Positions 34,834 to 43,355 of a stretch of DNA of 64,000 nucleotides are shown one piece after another (within the stretch, counting starts at the first letter, position 1; the number at the start of each line of letters is the position of its first letter). The stretch covers positions 310,001 to 374,000 of the forward strand of contig NZ_FUIA01000016.1 in assembly GCF_900163665.1 (NCBI RefSeq), in the 5' to 3' direction. The translations under genes were made by a program, and so were the position numbers. Source of the DNA: Frigoribacterium sp. JB110 (lineage in GTDB: Bacteria; Actinomycetota; Actinomycetes; Actinomycetales; Microbacteriaceae). The notes under the pieces are model-generated. The model was not told the origin of the DNA, made no database searches, and saw nothing but the letters and a program-made list of their open reading frames with translations.

Positions 34834-35358
34834 GTGGCCGACGAGCTCGGTCGCGGAGCGCTGACGTACTCGTCGATCGGTGCGACCATCGAAGGGCACG
34901 TGCCAGGGGGGTTCCGTGCCGTCGAGCGAGTACGTGTCATCGGCGACGGCCCTACAAGCTTCCATGAGGCTGTGGCGGCGACGATGAACTGGGGAATCCA
35001 GCGGGCCTCCGGCGTGCGTGTGCGCGCCGCCGAGCGTCCGCTGCGTTCGGGTGATGACGTCGTGATGCGCGTGCCGCTTTGGCCGCGCGACGTACCGTGC
35101 AGGGTCGTCTGCGTCATCGATGAGCCTCGCCGCGCCGGCTTCGCCTATGGCACGCTTCCTGGTCATCCGGAGCGCGGCGAGGAAGCGTTCGTCGTCGAAC
35201 TCGACGAGGACGGGAGTGTGCGACTGCGCATCCGCTCGTTCTCCCGCCCGGCCAGCCTGATCTTCTGGATCGGATACCCGGTCGTGCGGCTCATGCAGGA
35301 GATCTACACACGTCGTTACGAACGGGCACTGACCGGGAGTAAAGGCTCGCGGACGTAG
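34834..35358 (+). CDS. DUF1990 domain-containing protein
   Basis: A 174-residue protein with the DUF1990 fold. ALTYSSIGAT and the paired features GFRAVERVRVIGDG, AATMNWGIQRASG and AYGTLPGHPERGEEAFVVE are family-typical, with a hydrophobic C-terminal end (ASLIFWIGYPVVRLMQEIYTRRY). The GTG start lies four bases after menE. Function unknown; the family often sits next to lipid or quinone genes. Confidence 0.85.
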   Translation: MADELGRGALTYSSIGATIEGHVPGGFRAVERVRVIGDGPTSFHEAVAATMNWGIQRASGVRVRAAERPLRSGDDVVMRVPLWPRDVPCRVVCVIDEPRRAGFAYGTLPGHPERGEEAFVVELDEDGSVRLRIRSFSRPASLIFWIGYPVVRLMQEIYTRRYERALTGSKGSRT

Positions 35359-35368
35359 AATCCTCTTC

Positions 35369-36328
35369 GTGGCAAGAGCGAAGCAGCAGCGACACCTCAG
35401 TGGGAACCCGGCCAAGCGCGGCAGCGCGGAAGCTCCGCCGCCGAAGCCGGTGACCCTCGGCGACTGGATCGGTGCTGCGCGCCTGCGTACGCTGCCGCTG
35501 GGGATCGCGCCGGTGCTGATCGGCACGGGCGCGGCAGTGCGCGCCGACGCCGACCACCTCTTCCACTGGGTGATCGCGCTGACCTGCCTCGCGGTCGCCG
35601 TCGCGCTGCAGATCGGCGTGAACTTCGCCAACGACTACAGCGACGGCATACGGGGCACGGACGACAACCGGATCGGGCCCGCGCGCCTCACCGCGAGCGG
35701 CCGAGTGTCTCCGAGAGCGGTGCTCGTGGCGGCGCTGATCTTCTTCGCCATCGCCGCCGTGGCGGGCCTGGCGATCACGATCCGCACGCAGCAGTGGTGG
35801 CTCATCGCCGTGGGTGCGGTGTGCATCATCGCCGCATGGTTCTACACGGGCGGCAAGCGCCCGTACGGATACAACGCGCTCGGCGAGATCTTCGTGTTCG
35901 TCTTCTTCGGACTCGTCGCCACGCTCGGGACGACGTGGGTGCAGGCGCTGAGCCTGCCGCAGGAAGCGTGGTTCGGGGCCGTCGCCGCAGGCTTCCTGGC
36001 GTGCGCCGTGCTGCTTGCGAACAACCTGCGCGACATCGATCAGGATCGCGTCGTCGGCAAGCGCACCCTCACGGTGCTGATCGGCCGGCTCGGCACGAAG
36101 ATCCTCTACACGGTGTTCGTCGCGTTCGCGTTCGCGATCCTGGTGTGGATGGCGTTCATCGCGTACCCCGCAGCGTGGATCGGCCTGCTGTCGCTGCTCC
36201 TGCTCGGCCCGGCGCTTGTCATCGTGTGGACGTACGGCAAACCGGGCGAGCTCGTGCCCGCACTGGCGCTGACGTCGCTCGGCTCACTCGCCTACGCCGC
36301 CATCCTCGCCTTCGCGTTCGTCATCTGA
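35369..36328 (+). CDS. menA: 1,4-Dihydroxy-2-naphthoate polyprenyltransferase
   Basis: Membrane-bound prenylation of DHNA with decarboxylation, giving demethylmenaquinone. The 319-residue UbiA-family protein has eight to nine helices. NFANDYSDGIRGTDD is the first Asp-rich motif and NNLRDIDQDRVVGKRT the second; both bind Mg-diphosphate. A basic, Pro-rich N-terminal tail (about 25 residues) precedes helix 1. GTG start at 35369, ten bases after DUF1990. Confidence 0.93.
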   Translation: MARAKQQRHLSGNPAKRGSAEAPPPKPVTLGDWIGAARLRTLPLGIAPVLIGTGAAVRADADHLFHWVIALTCLAVAVALQIGVNFANDYSDGIRGTDDNRIGPARLTASGRVSPRAVLVAALIFFAIAAVAGLAITIRTQQWWLIAVGAVCIIAAWFYTGGKRPYGYNALGEIFVFVFFGLVATLGTTWVQALSLPQEAWFGAVAAGFLACAVLLANNLRDIDQDRVVGKRTLTVLIGRLGTKILYTVFVAFAFAILVWMAFIAYPAAWIGLLSLLLLGPALVIVWTYGKPGELVPALALTSLGSLAYAAILAFAFVI

Positions 36329-36397
36329 CGCTCGGCGCGCGTGCGCGACCAGCGCCATCCGGAGCTCTGACCGCATCCGGATGCGCCCGACGGCTCG

Positions 36398-36694
36398 TCA
36401 GGGGCGTTCGTCGCCGCCTGCGGCCTCGTTGGCCGCGTCTTCGAACGCGTCCTCTTCCTCGCGCTCGCGCTCGGCGCGGGTCTTCGCTGCGCGCTGTTCG
36501 CGACGCTCGGCCATGCCGGTCGTGACGTCGGTGAGAGGTTTGCGCAGGAAGATGATCGACAGGCTCAGCCCGATCAGCGCGGAGAAGATCGCCGCGAGCC
36601 ACCACAGGTTCTGGAAGATCGGCATCAGCATCATGAGGCCGAACGGCACCAGGAAGAAAGCGATGCGGGCGATGGCGTAGAGGACGAACTTCAC
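36398..36694 (-). CDS. DUF4229 domain-containing small membrane protein
   Basis: A 98-residue protein with two membrane helices (MKFVLYAIARIAFFLVPFGL and WWLAAIFSALIGLSLSIIFL), then LRKPLTDVTTGMAER and a highly charged coiled tail of Glu/Arg. This matches the actinobacterial DUF4229 family, which usually neighbours menaquinone genes. It converges with menA. Function unknown. Confidence 0.85.
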   Translation of the reverse strand: MKFVLYAIARIAFFLVPFGLMMLMPIFQNLWWLAAIFSALIGLSLSIIFLRKPLTDVTTGMAERREQRAAKTRAEREREEEDAFEDAANEAAGGDERP

Positions 36695-36732
36695 GCCCCC
36701 ATGCTACGAACTGCGCCTGTGTGACAGCACGA

Positions 36733-36772
36733 CGCCCGTTGCGGTGGGCGCAGGGCCCGCCCGCAACGGGCG
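36733..36772 (-). terminator. Terminator-like hairpin after the ehuA-type gene
   Basis: A perfect 12-bp stem: CGCCCGTTGCGG (36733-36744) pairs with 36761-36772, around a G+C-rich loop. No run of U follows on either strand. It lies 11 bp after the stop of the ABC ATPase gene and probably ends that operon. Confidence 0.55.
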
Positions 36773-36782
36773 CCGAGCCGGG

Positions 36783-37622
36783 TCAGAGCACCGCGGAGAG
36801 GAAGTCCTTGGTGCGCTGCTCCTGGGGCTTGGTGAAGATGTCGTCAGGGGCACCCTCTTCGACGATGCGGCCGCCGTCGAACATCAGCACACGGTTCGAC
36901 ACGTCGCGCGCGAACTGCATCTCGTGCGTCACGATCAGCATCGTCACATCGGTCGTTCTGGCGATCTCGCGCAGAATGTTCAGCACCTCGCCCACGACCT
37001 CAGGGTCGAGTGCGCTGGTGACCTCGTCGAGGAGCAGGATCTCGGGCTCCATCGCGAGTGCCCGCGCGATGGCGACGCGCTGCTGCTGGCCGCCCGACAG
37101 GGACAACGGATGGGCGTCGGCCTTGTCGGGAAGCCCCACCTGCTCGAGGAGCTCGTGCGCATGCTTCGTCGCCTCGGCCTTGGACTGACCGAGAACGTGC
37201 ACCGGCGCCTCGATGATGTTCTGGATCACCGTCATGTTCGGGAACAGATTGAACTGCTGGAACACCATGCCGATCCGCTTGCGCATCTCGTTGCGGTGCT
37301 TCTCCTTCAGCGCCACCCGTTTGCCGTCCCGCTGGGTGTGCGTGAGAGGCTGCCCGTCGACCAGGATGTACCCGTCGGTGAGCTCCTCGAGCGTCATCAG
37401 CAGGCGCAGGATCGTCGTCTTGCCAGAGCCGGACGGCCCGATCAGCGTCACACGGTCGCCCTTGCGCACCGCGAAGTCGAGCTGGTCGAGAACCGTGTGG
37501 TCGCCGAAGCGTTTGGTGACGCGGTCGAAGCGGATCGACGGAACGTCTCCGTCGGCCAGCTGAATCGCACCGGTGTGCGTTGTGACGGGTGCGTCTGACC
37601 CCTGGTCATGATGTGAAGGCAA
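36783..37622 (-). CDS. ehuA: Amino-acid/ectoine ABC transporter ATP-binding protein
   Basis: A 279-residue ATPase of the polar amino acid uptake class. Walker A is GPSGSGKTT, signature LSGGQQQR, Walker B ILLLDEVTSALD, and the H-loop LIVTHEM. A Q-loop VFQQFNLFPNMTV is typical for this class. It lies last in the ehuB-C-D-A order and overlaps the upstream permease gene by 17 bases. The ectoine assignment rests on the binding protein. Confidence 0.87.
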   Translation of the reverse strand: MPSHHDQGSDAPVTTHTGAIQLADGDVPSIRFDRVTKRFGDHTVLDQLDFAVRKGDRVTLIGPSGSGKTTILRLLMTLEELTDGYILVDGQPLTHTQRDGKRVALKEKHRNEMRKRIGMVFQQFNLFPNMTVIQNIIEAPVHVLGQSKAEATKHAHELLEQVGLPDKADAHPLSLSGGQQQRVAIARALAMEPEILLLDEVTSALDPEVVGEVLNILREIARTTDVTMLIVTHEMQFARDVSNRVLMFDGGRIVEEGAPDDIFTKPQEQRTKDFLSAVL

Positions 37623-38265
37623 GGCGCTTCTCCAATCGGGTGACGAGCAGCGAGGTCGGGTAGCTGGCGATCAGGAAGAGGAGCCCGGCAATGGTGACGA
37701 CCTCGATGGAACGGAAGTGAGAGCCGCCGTAGGCCATGGCGGAACCGAGCATGTCGACCACGGCGATCGCGGTCAGGAAGGGCGTCTCCTTGAACATCGA
37801 GATGACGTAGTTCCCCAGTGCAGGTGCGGTGGCGCGCACAGCCTGCGGGATGATCACCGCTGTCCACGTGCGTCCTCGCGGCATCGACAGCGCGGTGGTC
37901 GCCTCCCACTGCCCGCGCGGGATCGAGTCGATTCCTGCGCGGTAGACCTCAGACATGAAGGTGGCGTAGTGCACACCGAACACCACGATGCCGATCAGTA
38001 TCGGGTCGAGGCTGGTGAAGGCGAAGTAGATGAACAGCAGCTGGATGATGATAGGCGTCATCCGGATGAAGTCCGCCACGAAGGTGATGATGGCGGCGAC
38101 CGGGCGCGGCACTGAGCGGCGCAGCAGGGCGATCAGGAGGCCGAGCAGGGCAGCGATGATGCTGCCGATGATGGTCACCAGGAGCGTCACGGTGACGAAC
38201 TTCAGCAGCATGTCGGGCAAAGCCGCCCAGACGTGGTCCCATCTCCAGAGGGTCGAGTCGATCAT
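37606..38265 (-). CDS. ehuD: Ectoine-type ABC transporter permease D
   Basis: A 219-residue permease of the His/Glu/Gln/opine type with five helices. The EAA-loop SIPRGQWEATTALSMPRGRTW contacts the ATPase. IRMTPIIIQLLFIYF is the usual conserved helix. It overlaps the companion permease gene by four bases (ATGA at 38262-38265). With the other permease it forms the heterodimeric channel. Confidence 0.85.
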   Translation of the reverse strand: MIDSTLWRWDHVWAALPDMLLKFVTVTLLVTIIGSIIAALLGLLIALLRRSVPRPVAAIITFVADFIRMTPIIIQLLFIYFAFTSLDPILIGIVVFGVHYATFMSEVYRAGIDSIPRGQWEATTALSMPRGRTWTAVIIPQAVRATAPALGNYVISMFKETPFLTAIAVVDMLGSAMAYGGSHFRSIEVVTIAGLLFLIASYPTSLLVTRLEKRLAFTS

Positions 38266-38978
38266 GCGGCGACCCCCTTTGCGTCGGGGATGGAGAAGAC
38301 GCCCGTGGTGCTCAGTCCGAGCTTGCGCTTGGCACGCCGCTCCAAGGCGTTCATACCGGTGGAGAGGATGTAGGCGAGGATGAAGTAGGTCACCAGCGCA
38401 ATCGAATAGGTGAAGAAGACGTCTCCAGTCTCCTGGCGCAGGTCATTGAACCTCGCGGTGAGGTCGACGATGGAGATCAGGTAGACGACGGCCGTGCCTT
38501 TGAGGAGCTGAATGAGCAGGTTGTTCAGCGACGGGATCATCAGCGCCCAAGCCTGCGGAAAGATGACTCGCCACATCCGCTGCGCGCGGCCCATGCTGAG
38601 AGCCGTCGTCGCCTCCCACTGCCCGCGCGGCACCGAGTTGATCGATCCGCGCACCACCTCAGCACCGTATGCGCCGTAGTTGAGACCGAGGCCGAGCACA
38701 CCGCAGACCACGGCAGGGAGCTGAACGTACATCGGCGGCAGCGGCAGCACGAAGAAGAAGAAGAACAGCTGCACCAGCAGAGACGTGCCGCGGAAGAACT
38801 CGATGACGAAGCGCGCGATGCCACGCAGCACGATGTTGTCGAGCCGGGCAGTCAGGCCCAGCACGACGGCGACCACGAGCGCGAGCAGCGCGCTGCCCAA
38901 GGTCAACTGGACGGTGATCAGCAGGCCGTCCAGAAGCTGAGGCAGCGCGCGCCCGAGCGTGTCGAAGTTCTCGCTCAA
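38262..38978 (-). CDS. ehuC: Ectoine-type ABC transporter permease C
   Basis: A 238-residue permease homologous to the downstream one; the EAA-loop SVPRGQWEATTALSMGRAQRM is almost the same. The segment FRGTSLLVQLFFFFFVLP replaces the usual RGTPLLVQ. A GCAxx-type cytoplasmic C-terminus is extended by about 20 residues. It starts 21 bp after the binding-protein gene. Confidence 0.85.
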   Translation of the reverse strand: MSENFDTLGRALPQLLDGLLITVQLTLGSALLALVVAVVLGLTARLDNIVLRGIARFVIEFFRGTSLLVQLFFFFFVLPLPPMYVQLPAVVCGVLGLGLNYGAYGAEVVRGSINSVPRGQWEATTALSMGRAQRMWRVIFPQAWALMIPSLNNLLIQLLKGTAVVYLISIVDLTARFNDLRQETGDVFFTYSIALVTYFILAYILSTGMNALERRAKRKLGLSTTGVFSIPDAKGVAA

Positions 38979-38999
38979 GAGAGTCCGATCAGCCGTTCG

Positions 39000-39911
39000 T
39001 TACTGCACGTCTTCGAGGTCACCCGAGCAGAGCTGCTCCGTGGTGAGATCAGCCGGCGGCAGGTTCTCTGCGCTGAAGCCGAACGGCTCCACCAGGTCGA
39101 GATAGGCCTGCTCGTCACTCGTGATCTTCGCGAGCTCCTCGTTGTATGCGTCCAGCAGTTCGGTGTCGCCGGGACGGAACACCGTCGCGCCGGAGCCGAT
39201 CTGCTTGATGCCGTCGATCTCCTGCACGAACGGACCTGTGGTCTCTAGCGCGTCGTTGTCCTCTGTCATCCAGTCCAGCGACACCGCTGTGAGAGCGAAG
39301 GCGTCGGCGCGACCGGTTTCGACGGTCTCCAGACCGTTCTGCGCGCTGTCGACAGGAACGATGTTGTCGTAGCCGCCGAGCTGCTCGACGTAGCCGTCCT
39401 CGATTGCGCCGGTCTGGAGCGCGAGCGTGACGTCGCCGCCCGAGTCGAGCGCAGAGTCGAGGTCGCTGAGCCCCTTCGGATTGCCTGCGGGGACGGCGAG
39501 CGTCGTGGTGTACATGATCTCGGGGTCGCTGAATGCTGCTTCCTCGCAGCGCTCCGGCGTGATCGACATGCCAGCGCTCACCGCGTCCCACCGGCCGGCG
39601 TTCAGACCGGGGATCAGGCTGTCCCAGTCCACCTGCTCGACCTCGATGTTGTCGATTCCGAGGTTGCTGAAGATCTGCTCGTGAATCGCGATGGTGGCTC
39701 CGGTGGGCTCATCGGCGTCGAGCCAGGAGTACGGCTGCTCACCGTTGATGGCGAGCGTGATGGTGCCCTCTTCCCGCAGCGTGTCGAGGGTGCTCCCGCC
39801 ACCTTCGCCACCTTCGGAGTTCTCGGGCGCTGTTGACGTGCATCCGGCCAAGCCGAGCGCAACGATCCCGAGTCCGGCGAGCCCGGCGGTCGTGATACTG
39901 CGTCGAATCAT
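39000..39911 (-). CDS. ehuB: Ectoine/hydroxyectoine-type substrate-binding lipoprotein
   Basis: A 303-residue binding lipoprotein: signal peptide with lipobox LGLAGC, a Gly/Ser linker, then an SBP_bac_3 domain. SLIPGLNAGRWDAVSAGMSITPERC, FSDPEI and VPAGNPKGLSDL follow EhuB proteins closely, and the end (VEPFGFSAENLP, LTTEQLC) also matches. ATG 39911 has GAGAGGAA upstream; a more upstream start would cross the promoter. Ligand ectoine or hydroxyectoine is likely, though another zwitterion is possible. Divergent from a GntR-type gene. Confidence 0.82.
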   Translation of the reverse strand: MIRRSITTAGLAGLGIVALGLAGCTSTAPENSEGGEGGGSTLDTLREEGTITLAINGEQPYSWLDADEPTGATIAIHEQIFSNLGIDNIEVEQVDWDSLIPGLNAGRWDAVSAGMSITPERCEEAAFSDPEIMYTTTLAVPAGNPKGLSDLDSALDSGGDVTLALQTGAIEDGYVEQLGGYDNIVPVDSAQNGLETVETGRADAFALTAVSLDWMTEDNDALETTGPFVQEIDGIKQIGSGATVFRPGDTELLDAYNEELAKITSDEQAYLDLVEPFGFSAENLPPADLTTEQLCSGDLEDVQ

Positions 39912-40007
39912 CGTGATTCCTCTCCAGGTGTGGGCGGCGCGAGCGAGTGCGCGCGCCGCTACAGGACGAGCCCCACGATTCCACACTGTCAATTTCAAAT
40001 CAATCTA

Positions 40008-40027
40008 ATTGTCTTCGTGTAGACAAT
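40008..40027. promoter_or_regulatory. GntR-type operator candidate
   Basis: ATTGTCT (40008-40014) and AGACAAT (40021-40027) form a perfect inverted repeat with a 6-nt spacer, in an AT-rich part of the 150-bp divergent gap. Shape and spacing match FadR/GntR-family sites (TNGTnnnACNA-like). It probably controls the ectoine-type importer and the regulator. Confidence 0.6.
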
Positions 40028-40061
40028 CAGACACAATCGGTGCGGTGCGAGAATTGGACGC

Positions 40062-40844
40062 ATGCGAGAACTGCTGAGCGAGAGGAGGGGCGAGGTGCCC
40101 AAGCCCCAGGCTGCTGGTGCTCAGCGCTCCATGGTCGCCCTCGAGCGGATGTCCACCGTCCACATGGTCGCCGTCGAGCTGCGCAAGGCGATCCTCACCG
40201 GTGATCTGCCCACGGGCGGACCCATCGGCGAGGTCGAGATCGCCGCTCAGCTCGGGGTCAGCCGGGGGCCCCTGCGAGAGGCGGCCCAGCGGCTCGTGCA
40301 GGAAGGCCTTCTCGTCTCGCATCCCGGCCGTGGCATGCGCGTGCGCCGGATCGCCCCGGATGAGGTGGCCGATCTGTACGAAGCGCGGCTCGCAGTCGAA
40401 GCACACGCGGCGCGTCGCCTTGCGCAGCGTCCGGAGCGGGTGCAGACAGCGGAACTGGAGGCCTGCCTGGCCAGGCTGGTCGCCGTCAGCGAGGGGGACG
40501 AAGCCGTACCGATCGGCGATGCCGACATCTCCTTCCACCGTGAGCTGGTGAGACTGGTCGGCAGCCCGCGGCTTTCCTCGCGCATCGATACGCTGCTCGC
40601 CGAGACGCGCATCGCGAGTCTGAGCGCGAGCAACGGCTATCAGGTGCGGCGCTCCGTCTCACCGACCTATCGTGAGCTGATCGACGCGATCGCCTCGGGC
40701 GACGGTGAGGCCGCCGCCGATGCGCTCTCGCGCCAGTTCGAGGAAGCCATCGCCCGTCTCACCGGCAAGGACGCGCAGACCGAGACCGTTGAGACCACCC
40801 TCGGGCACCCTCCGGCGACATTCCCTCGCCTTGACTCTCCCTGA
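40062..40844 (+). CDS. GntR family regulator with FCD domain
   Basis: A 260-residue regulator. The N-terminal winged helix reads VAVELRKAILTGDLPTGGPIGEVEIAAQLGVSRGPLREAAQRLVQEGLL, followed by HPGRGMRVR. The C-terminal FCD domain (about 105-235) has LYEARLAVEAHAARRLA, DISFHRELVRLVGSPRLS and EHRELI-like SPTYRELIDAI; the metal-binding His residues seem partly absent. It diverges from the importer genes and is their likely regulator. Residues 1-25 before the HTH are poorly conserved and the start could be later. Confidence 0.88.
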   Translation: MRELLSERRGEVPKPQAAGAQRSMVALERMSTVHMVAVELRKAILTGDLPTGGPIGEVEIAAQLGVSRGPLREAAQRLVQEGLLVSHPGRGMRVRRIAPDEVADLYEARLAVEAHAARRLAQRPERVQTAELEACLARLVAVSEGDEAVPIGDADISFHRELVRLVGSPRLSSRIDTLLAETRIASLSASNGYQVRRSVSPTYRELIDAIASGDGEAAADALSRQFEEAIARLTGKDAQTETVETTLGHPPATFPRLDSP

Positions 40845-40985
40845 CCAGCACCTTCCCGTCACCAACGGGCCCTTCCAGCCGACATGCGCCGCTGCGGTCG
40901 CTGATCCGGACAGCAACGGTGCCTCTCGTGGGCTCCGCGGACGCTCACTTCGCCCGCACATAGGTGCGCGGCGTAGGCTGGAGGT

Positions 40986-41447
40986 ATGGCCCGACTTCTC
41001 TTGATCGGCGCGGTCGCCGCGGTCGTATTCACGGTGATCAGCATCATCGACTGCGCTGTGCAGCCCGCGACGCGCCACCGCGGTGCGCCGAAAGCGGCGT
41101 GGGTCGTGATCACCTGCGTTCCGGTCATCGGCGGCATCCTGTGGTGGATCATCGGTCGTTCCCGCGGCTCTGCCGAGACCTTCACGGTGCCCGACGCCCC
41201 GGACGACGACCCCACATTCCTGCGCGAAGCCGCTGCGAAGGAATCCGACGAGCGGATCCGTCAGCTCGAAGAGGAACTTCGCCAGCTCGACGAGGAAGAG
41301 GACGACGAGGGCGAAGCCGATGGCGAGGACGACGGCGAGGATGACGACTCGCCGAAGGGGCGCGGGGACGACTCCGACGAGTCCGGGGACGCCGATTCAC
41401 GCGGAGCGGGCGACGGGCCGAACGGCCGCCCGGATGCCCGCGGCTGA
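40986..41447 (+). CDS. PLDc_N-type small membrane protein with acidic tail
   Basis: A 153-residue protein. Two membrane helices (LLLIGAVAAVVFTVISIIDC and AAWVVITCVPVIGGILWWIIGRS) carry the W-G-R motif of PLDc_N domains. A coiled, strongly acidic C-terminal half of Glu/Asp/Gly runs follows. GGAGGT lies just before the ATG. It overlaps the start of menD by 14 bases and is probably co-transcribed. Function unknown. Confidence 0.78.
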   Translation: MARLLLIGAVAAVVFTVISIIDCAVQPATRHRGAPKAAWVVITCVPVIGGILWWIIGRSRGSAETFTVPDAPDDDPTFLREAAAKESDERIRQLEEELRQLDEEEDDEGEADGEDDGEDDDSPKGRGDDSDESGDADSRGAGDGPNGRPDARG

Positions 41448-43239
41448 GTCACCGGACACAGGAACCGGCAGGATGGGTCCCAGCCCGGCCACCGGCGCGG
41501 CTGGCGCGGTGCTGGAAGCGTTCGTGGCACTCGGCGGGCGGCACGTCGTGGTCAGCCCAGGGTCGAGGTCGCAGGCGCTTGCGCTCGCGGCGGCCGAACT
41601 GGAGCGGCAGGGCACGATCCGGATGCACGTGCGCGTCGACGAGCGCGCCGCGGCGTTCCTGGCGCTCGGCATCGGGCGCGAGTCGGGCGTTCCTGCCGCG
41701 CTGGTGTGCACATCCGGCACCGCCGTGGCGAACTATCTGCCTGCGGTACTCGAGGCGCACCACGCAGGAGTGCCGCTGCTGCTGCTGACCGCCGACCGTC
41801 CCCCGGAGCTGCGCCGAGTCGGCGCGAATCAGGCCACCGACCAGGTCGGCATCTTCGGCGGGGCGGTGCGACTGATGGCGGATGCTCCGGTTCCGGATGG
41901 GCAAGACGGCGAGGCAGATCAGTTCCGATCGCTTGCGGTCGATGCGTTCCGTGCGGCCGTGAGCGGTGCATCCGCTGGCCGGGACAGTGACGGGGGGCGT
42001 GACCTCGCGAGCTCGAGCCGCGAGACGTCGACCGCCGCGCCGGCTTCGAGCCTGTGCGTCGCCGGTCCGGCCCACCTCAATCTGCCGTTCCGGGAGCCGT
42101 TGGCCGGCCCATTGCCTGCCGGTTTCGGGGAGTTCGTCGACGCCGAGGCCGTGCGTTCAGAGGCCGAGGCGAAGCCGACGGTCGCGATCGCTCCGACAGT
42201 GCTCGACCGCGGCCCGCGCACTGTCGTGCTCGCCGGTGCTGACGCGGGGGCAGAGGCGATCGCGTGTGCCGAGGAAGGCGACTGGCCCCTGCTGGCGGAG
42301 GTGGTCAGCGGTGCGCGGCGCGGCCCGCGTCCGGTCGCCGGATACCGGGTCGCGCTGCGGCAGAGCGACCTGGGCGCGAGGATCGAGCGCGTCATCGTGT
42401 TCGGGCACCCGACGCTGAACCGCGAGGAGACGGCGCTGCTCTCGCGCGGCGATGTCGAAGTCGTCGCCGTCAGGCGCGGAGGCGAGCCGCTCGATCTGAA
42501 CGGTGCGACCCGTCAGGCATCCGGAATCGCCGTCGGGCCGGGTGAGGAAGACGACGCCTGGGCCGCTGCATGGGCCCGCTGGTCGGCGGAGCACGATGCC
42601 GTTGCCGGCAGCACCGCACCCGCCGCGACGATCTCCGAGGCCGCCGACACCATCGATCGCGAGCAGCTCGTCGCCGCGGTGTGGCGGGCCAGCGGCCCGG
42701 AAGATCGCCTCATGTTCGGCTCGAGCCGCCTCGTCCGCGTGGCCGACGACACCCTGCCGCCCCGCGACATCCGGGTGCACGCGAATCGAGGCCTCGCCGG
42801 CATCGACGGCACGATCGCGACCGGGCTCGGCATCGCGCTCGCCAGCCAGGACGGGCATGCCCCCGATGCCGCGAACGGCGCCGAGGCGGAGCAGAGGAGT
42901 GCGGCAGTCGGCGGCGTCACCCGTGTGCTGCTCGGCGACCTGGCGTTCCTGCACGACGTCGGTGCGCTCCTGATTCCGGAAGGCGAGCAGCCGCCGCGCA
43001 TGCAGGTGATCGTCGGAAACGACGGCGGAGGCTCGATCTTCGACGGGCTCGAGGTCGCGCAGTTCGCGGGACCGGCGGCCATGGACCGCGTGCAGTACAC
43101 GCCTCAGGCGGTGTCGCTCCAGCACCTCGCGGCCGCCTACGGCTGGGCATACGCGCGCGCCGACTCGCCCGCCGCGCTCACCGCGGCACTGGCGCAGACC
43201 GACGGCATGCGACTGATCGAGGTGCCGCTTCCGCGGTGA
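41434..43239 (+). CDS. menD: SEPHCHC synthase
   Basis: Thiamine-diphosphate enzyme making SEPHCHC from isochorismate and 2-oxoglutarate. The 601-residue protein has VVSPGSRSQALALAAAELE and VDERAAAFLALG (the activating Glu) in the N-terminal domain. The C-terminal cofactor domain has LLGDLAFLHDVGALL and VGNDGGGSIFDGLE, the GDL-NDGGG motif of MenD. An inserted Ala/Ser/Asp-rich stretch of about 30 residues lies after DAFRAAVSGAS. ATG 41434 overlaps the preceding gene; ATG 41473 (588 residues) is the alternative. Confidence 0.92.
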   Translation: MPAAESPDTGTGRMGPSPATGAAGAVLEAFVALGGRHVVVSPGSRSQALALAAAELERQGTIRMHVRVDERAAAFLALGIGRESGVPAALVCTSGTAVANYLPAVLEAHHAGVPLLLLTADRPPELRRVGANQATDQVGIFGGAVRLMADAPVPDGQDGEADQFRSLAVDAFRAAVSGASAGRDSDGGRDLASSSRETSTAAPASSLCVAGPAHLNLPFREPLAGPLPAGFGEFVDAEAVRSEAEAKPTVAIAPTVLDRGPRTVVLAGADAGAEAIACAEEGDWPLLAEVVSGARRGPRPVAGYRVALRQSDLGARIERVIVFGHPTLNREETALLSRGDVEVVAVRRGGEPLDLNGATRQASGIAVGPGEEDDAWAAAWARWSAEHDAVAGSTAPAATISEAADTIDREQLVAAVWRASGPEDRLMFGSSRLVRVADDTLPPRDIRVHANRGLAGIDGTIATGLGIALASQDGHAPDAANGAEAEQRSAAVGGVTRVLLGDLAFLHDVGALLIPEGEQPPRMQVIVGNDGGGSIFDGLEVAQFAGPAAMDRVQYTPQAVSLQHLAAAYGWAYARADSPAALTAALAQTDGMRLIEVPLPR

Positions 43240-43256
43240 CCCCCATCCGCCCGATT

Positions 43257-43314
43257 CTTCATTTCTGGCACATCTCCGGGTGGGCGCACCACCGGAGATG
43301 TGCCAGAAATGAAG
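43257..43314. terminator. Perfect 23-bp hairpin between menD and glycerate kinase gene
   Basis: Arms 43257-43279 and 43292-43314 are exact reverse complements over 23 bp with a 12-nt loop. The left arm begins CTTCATTTCTGGCACATC. It starts 18 bp after the menD stop, so it can end menD transcription. There is no U-tract; the stem is unusually long. Confidence 0.6.
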
Positions 43315-43355
43315 AGTTGTGATGGACGCGTGATGGAAAGCGACAGAATGGACGC

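Noticed and set aside
36372..36385. Palindrome CGCATCCGGATGCG as an operator
   Set aside because: It lies between converging genes with no promoter and belongs to the widespread CATCCGG motif.
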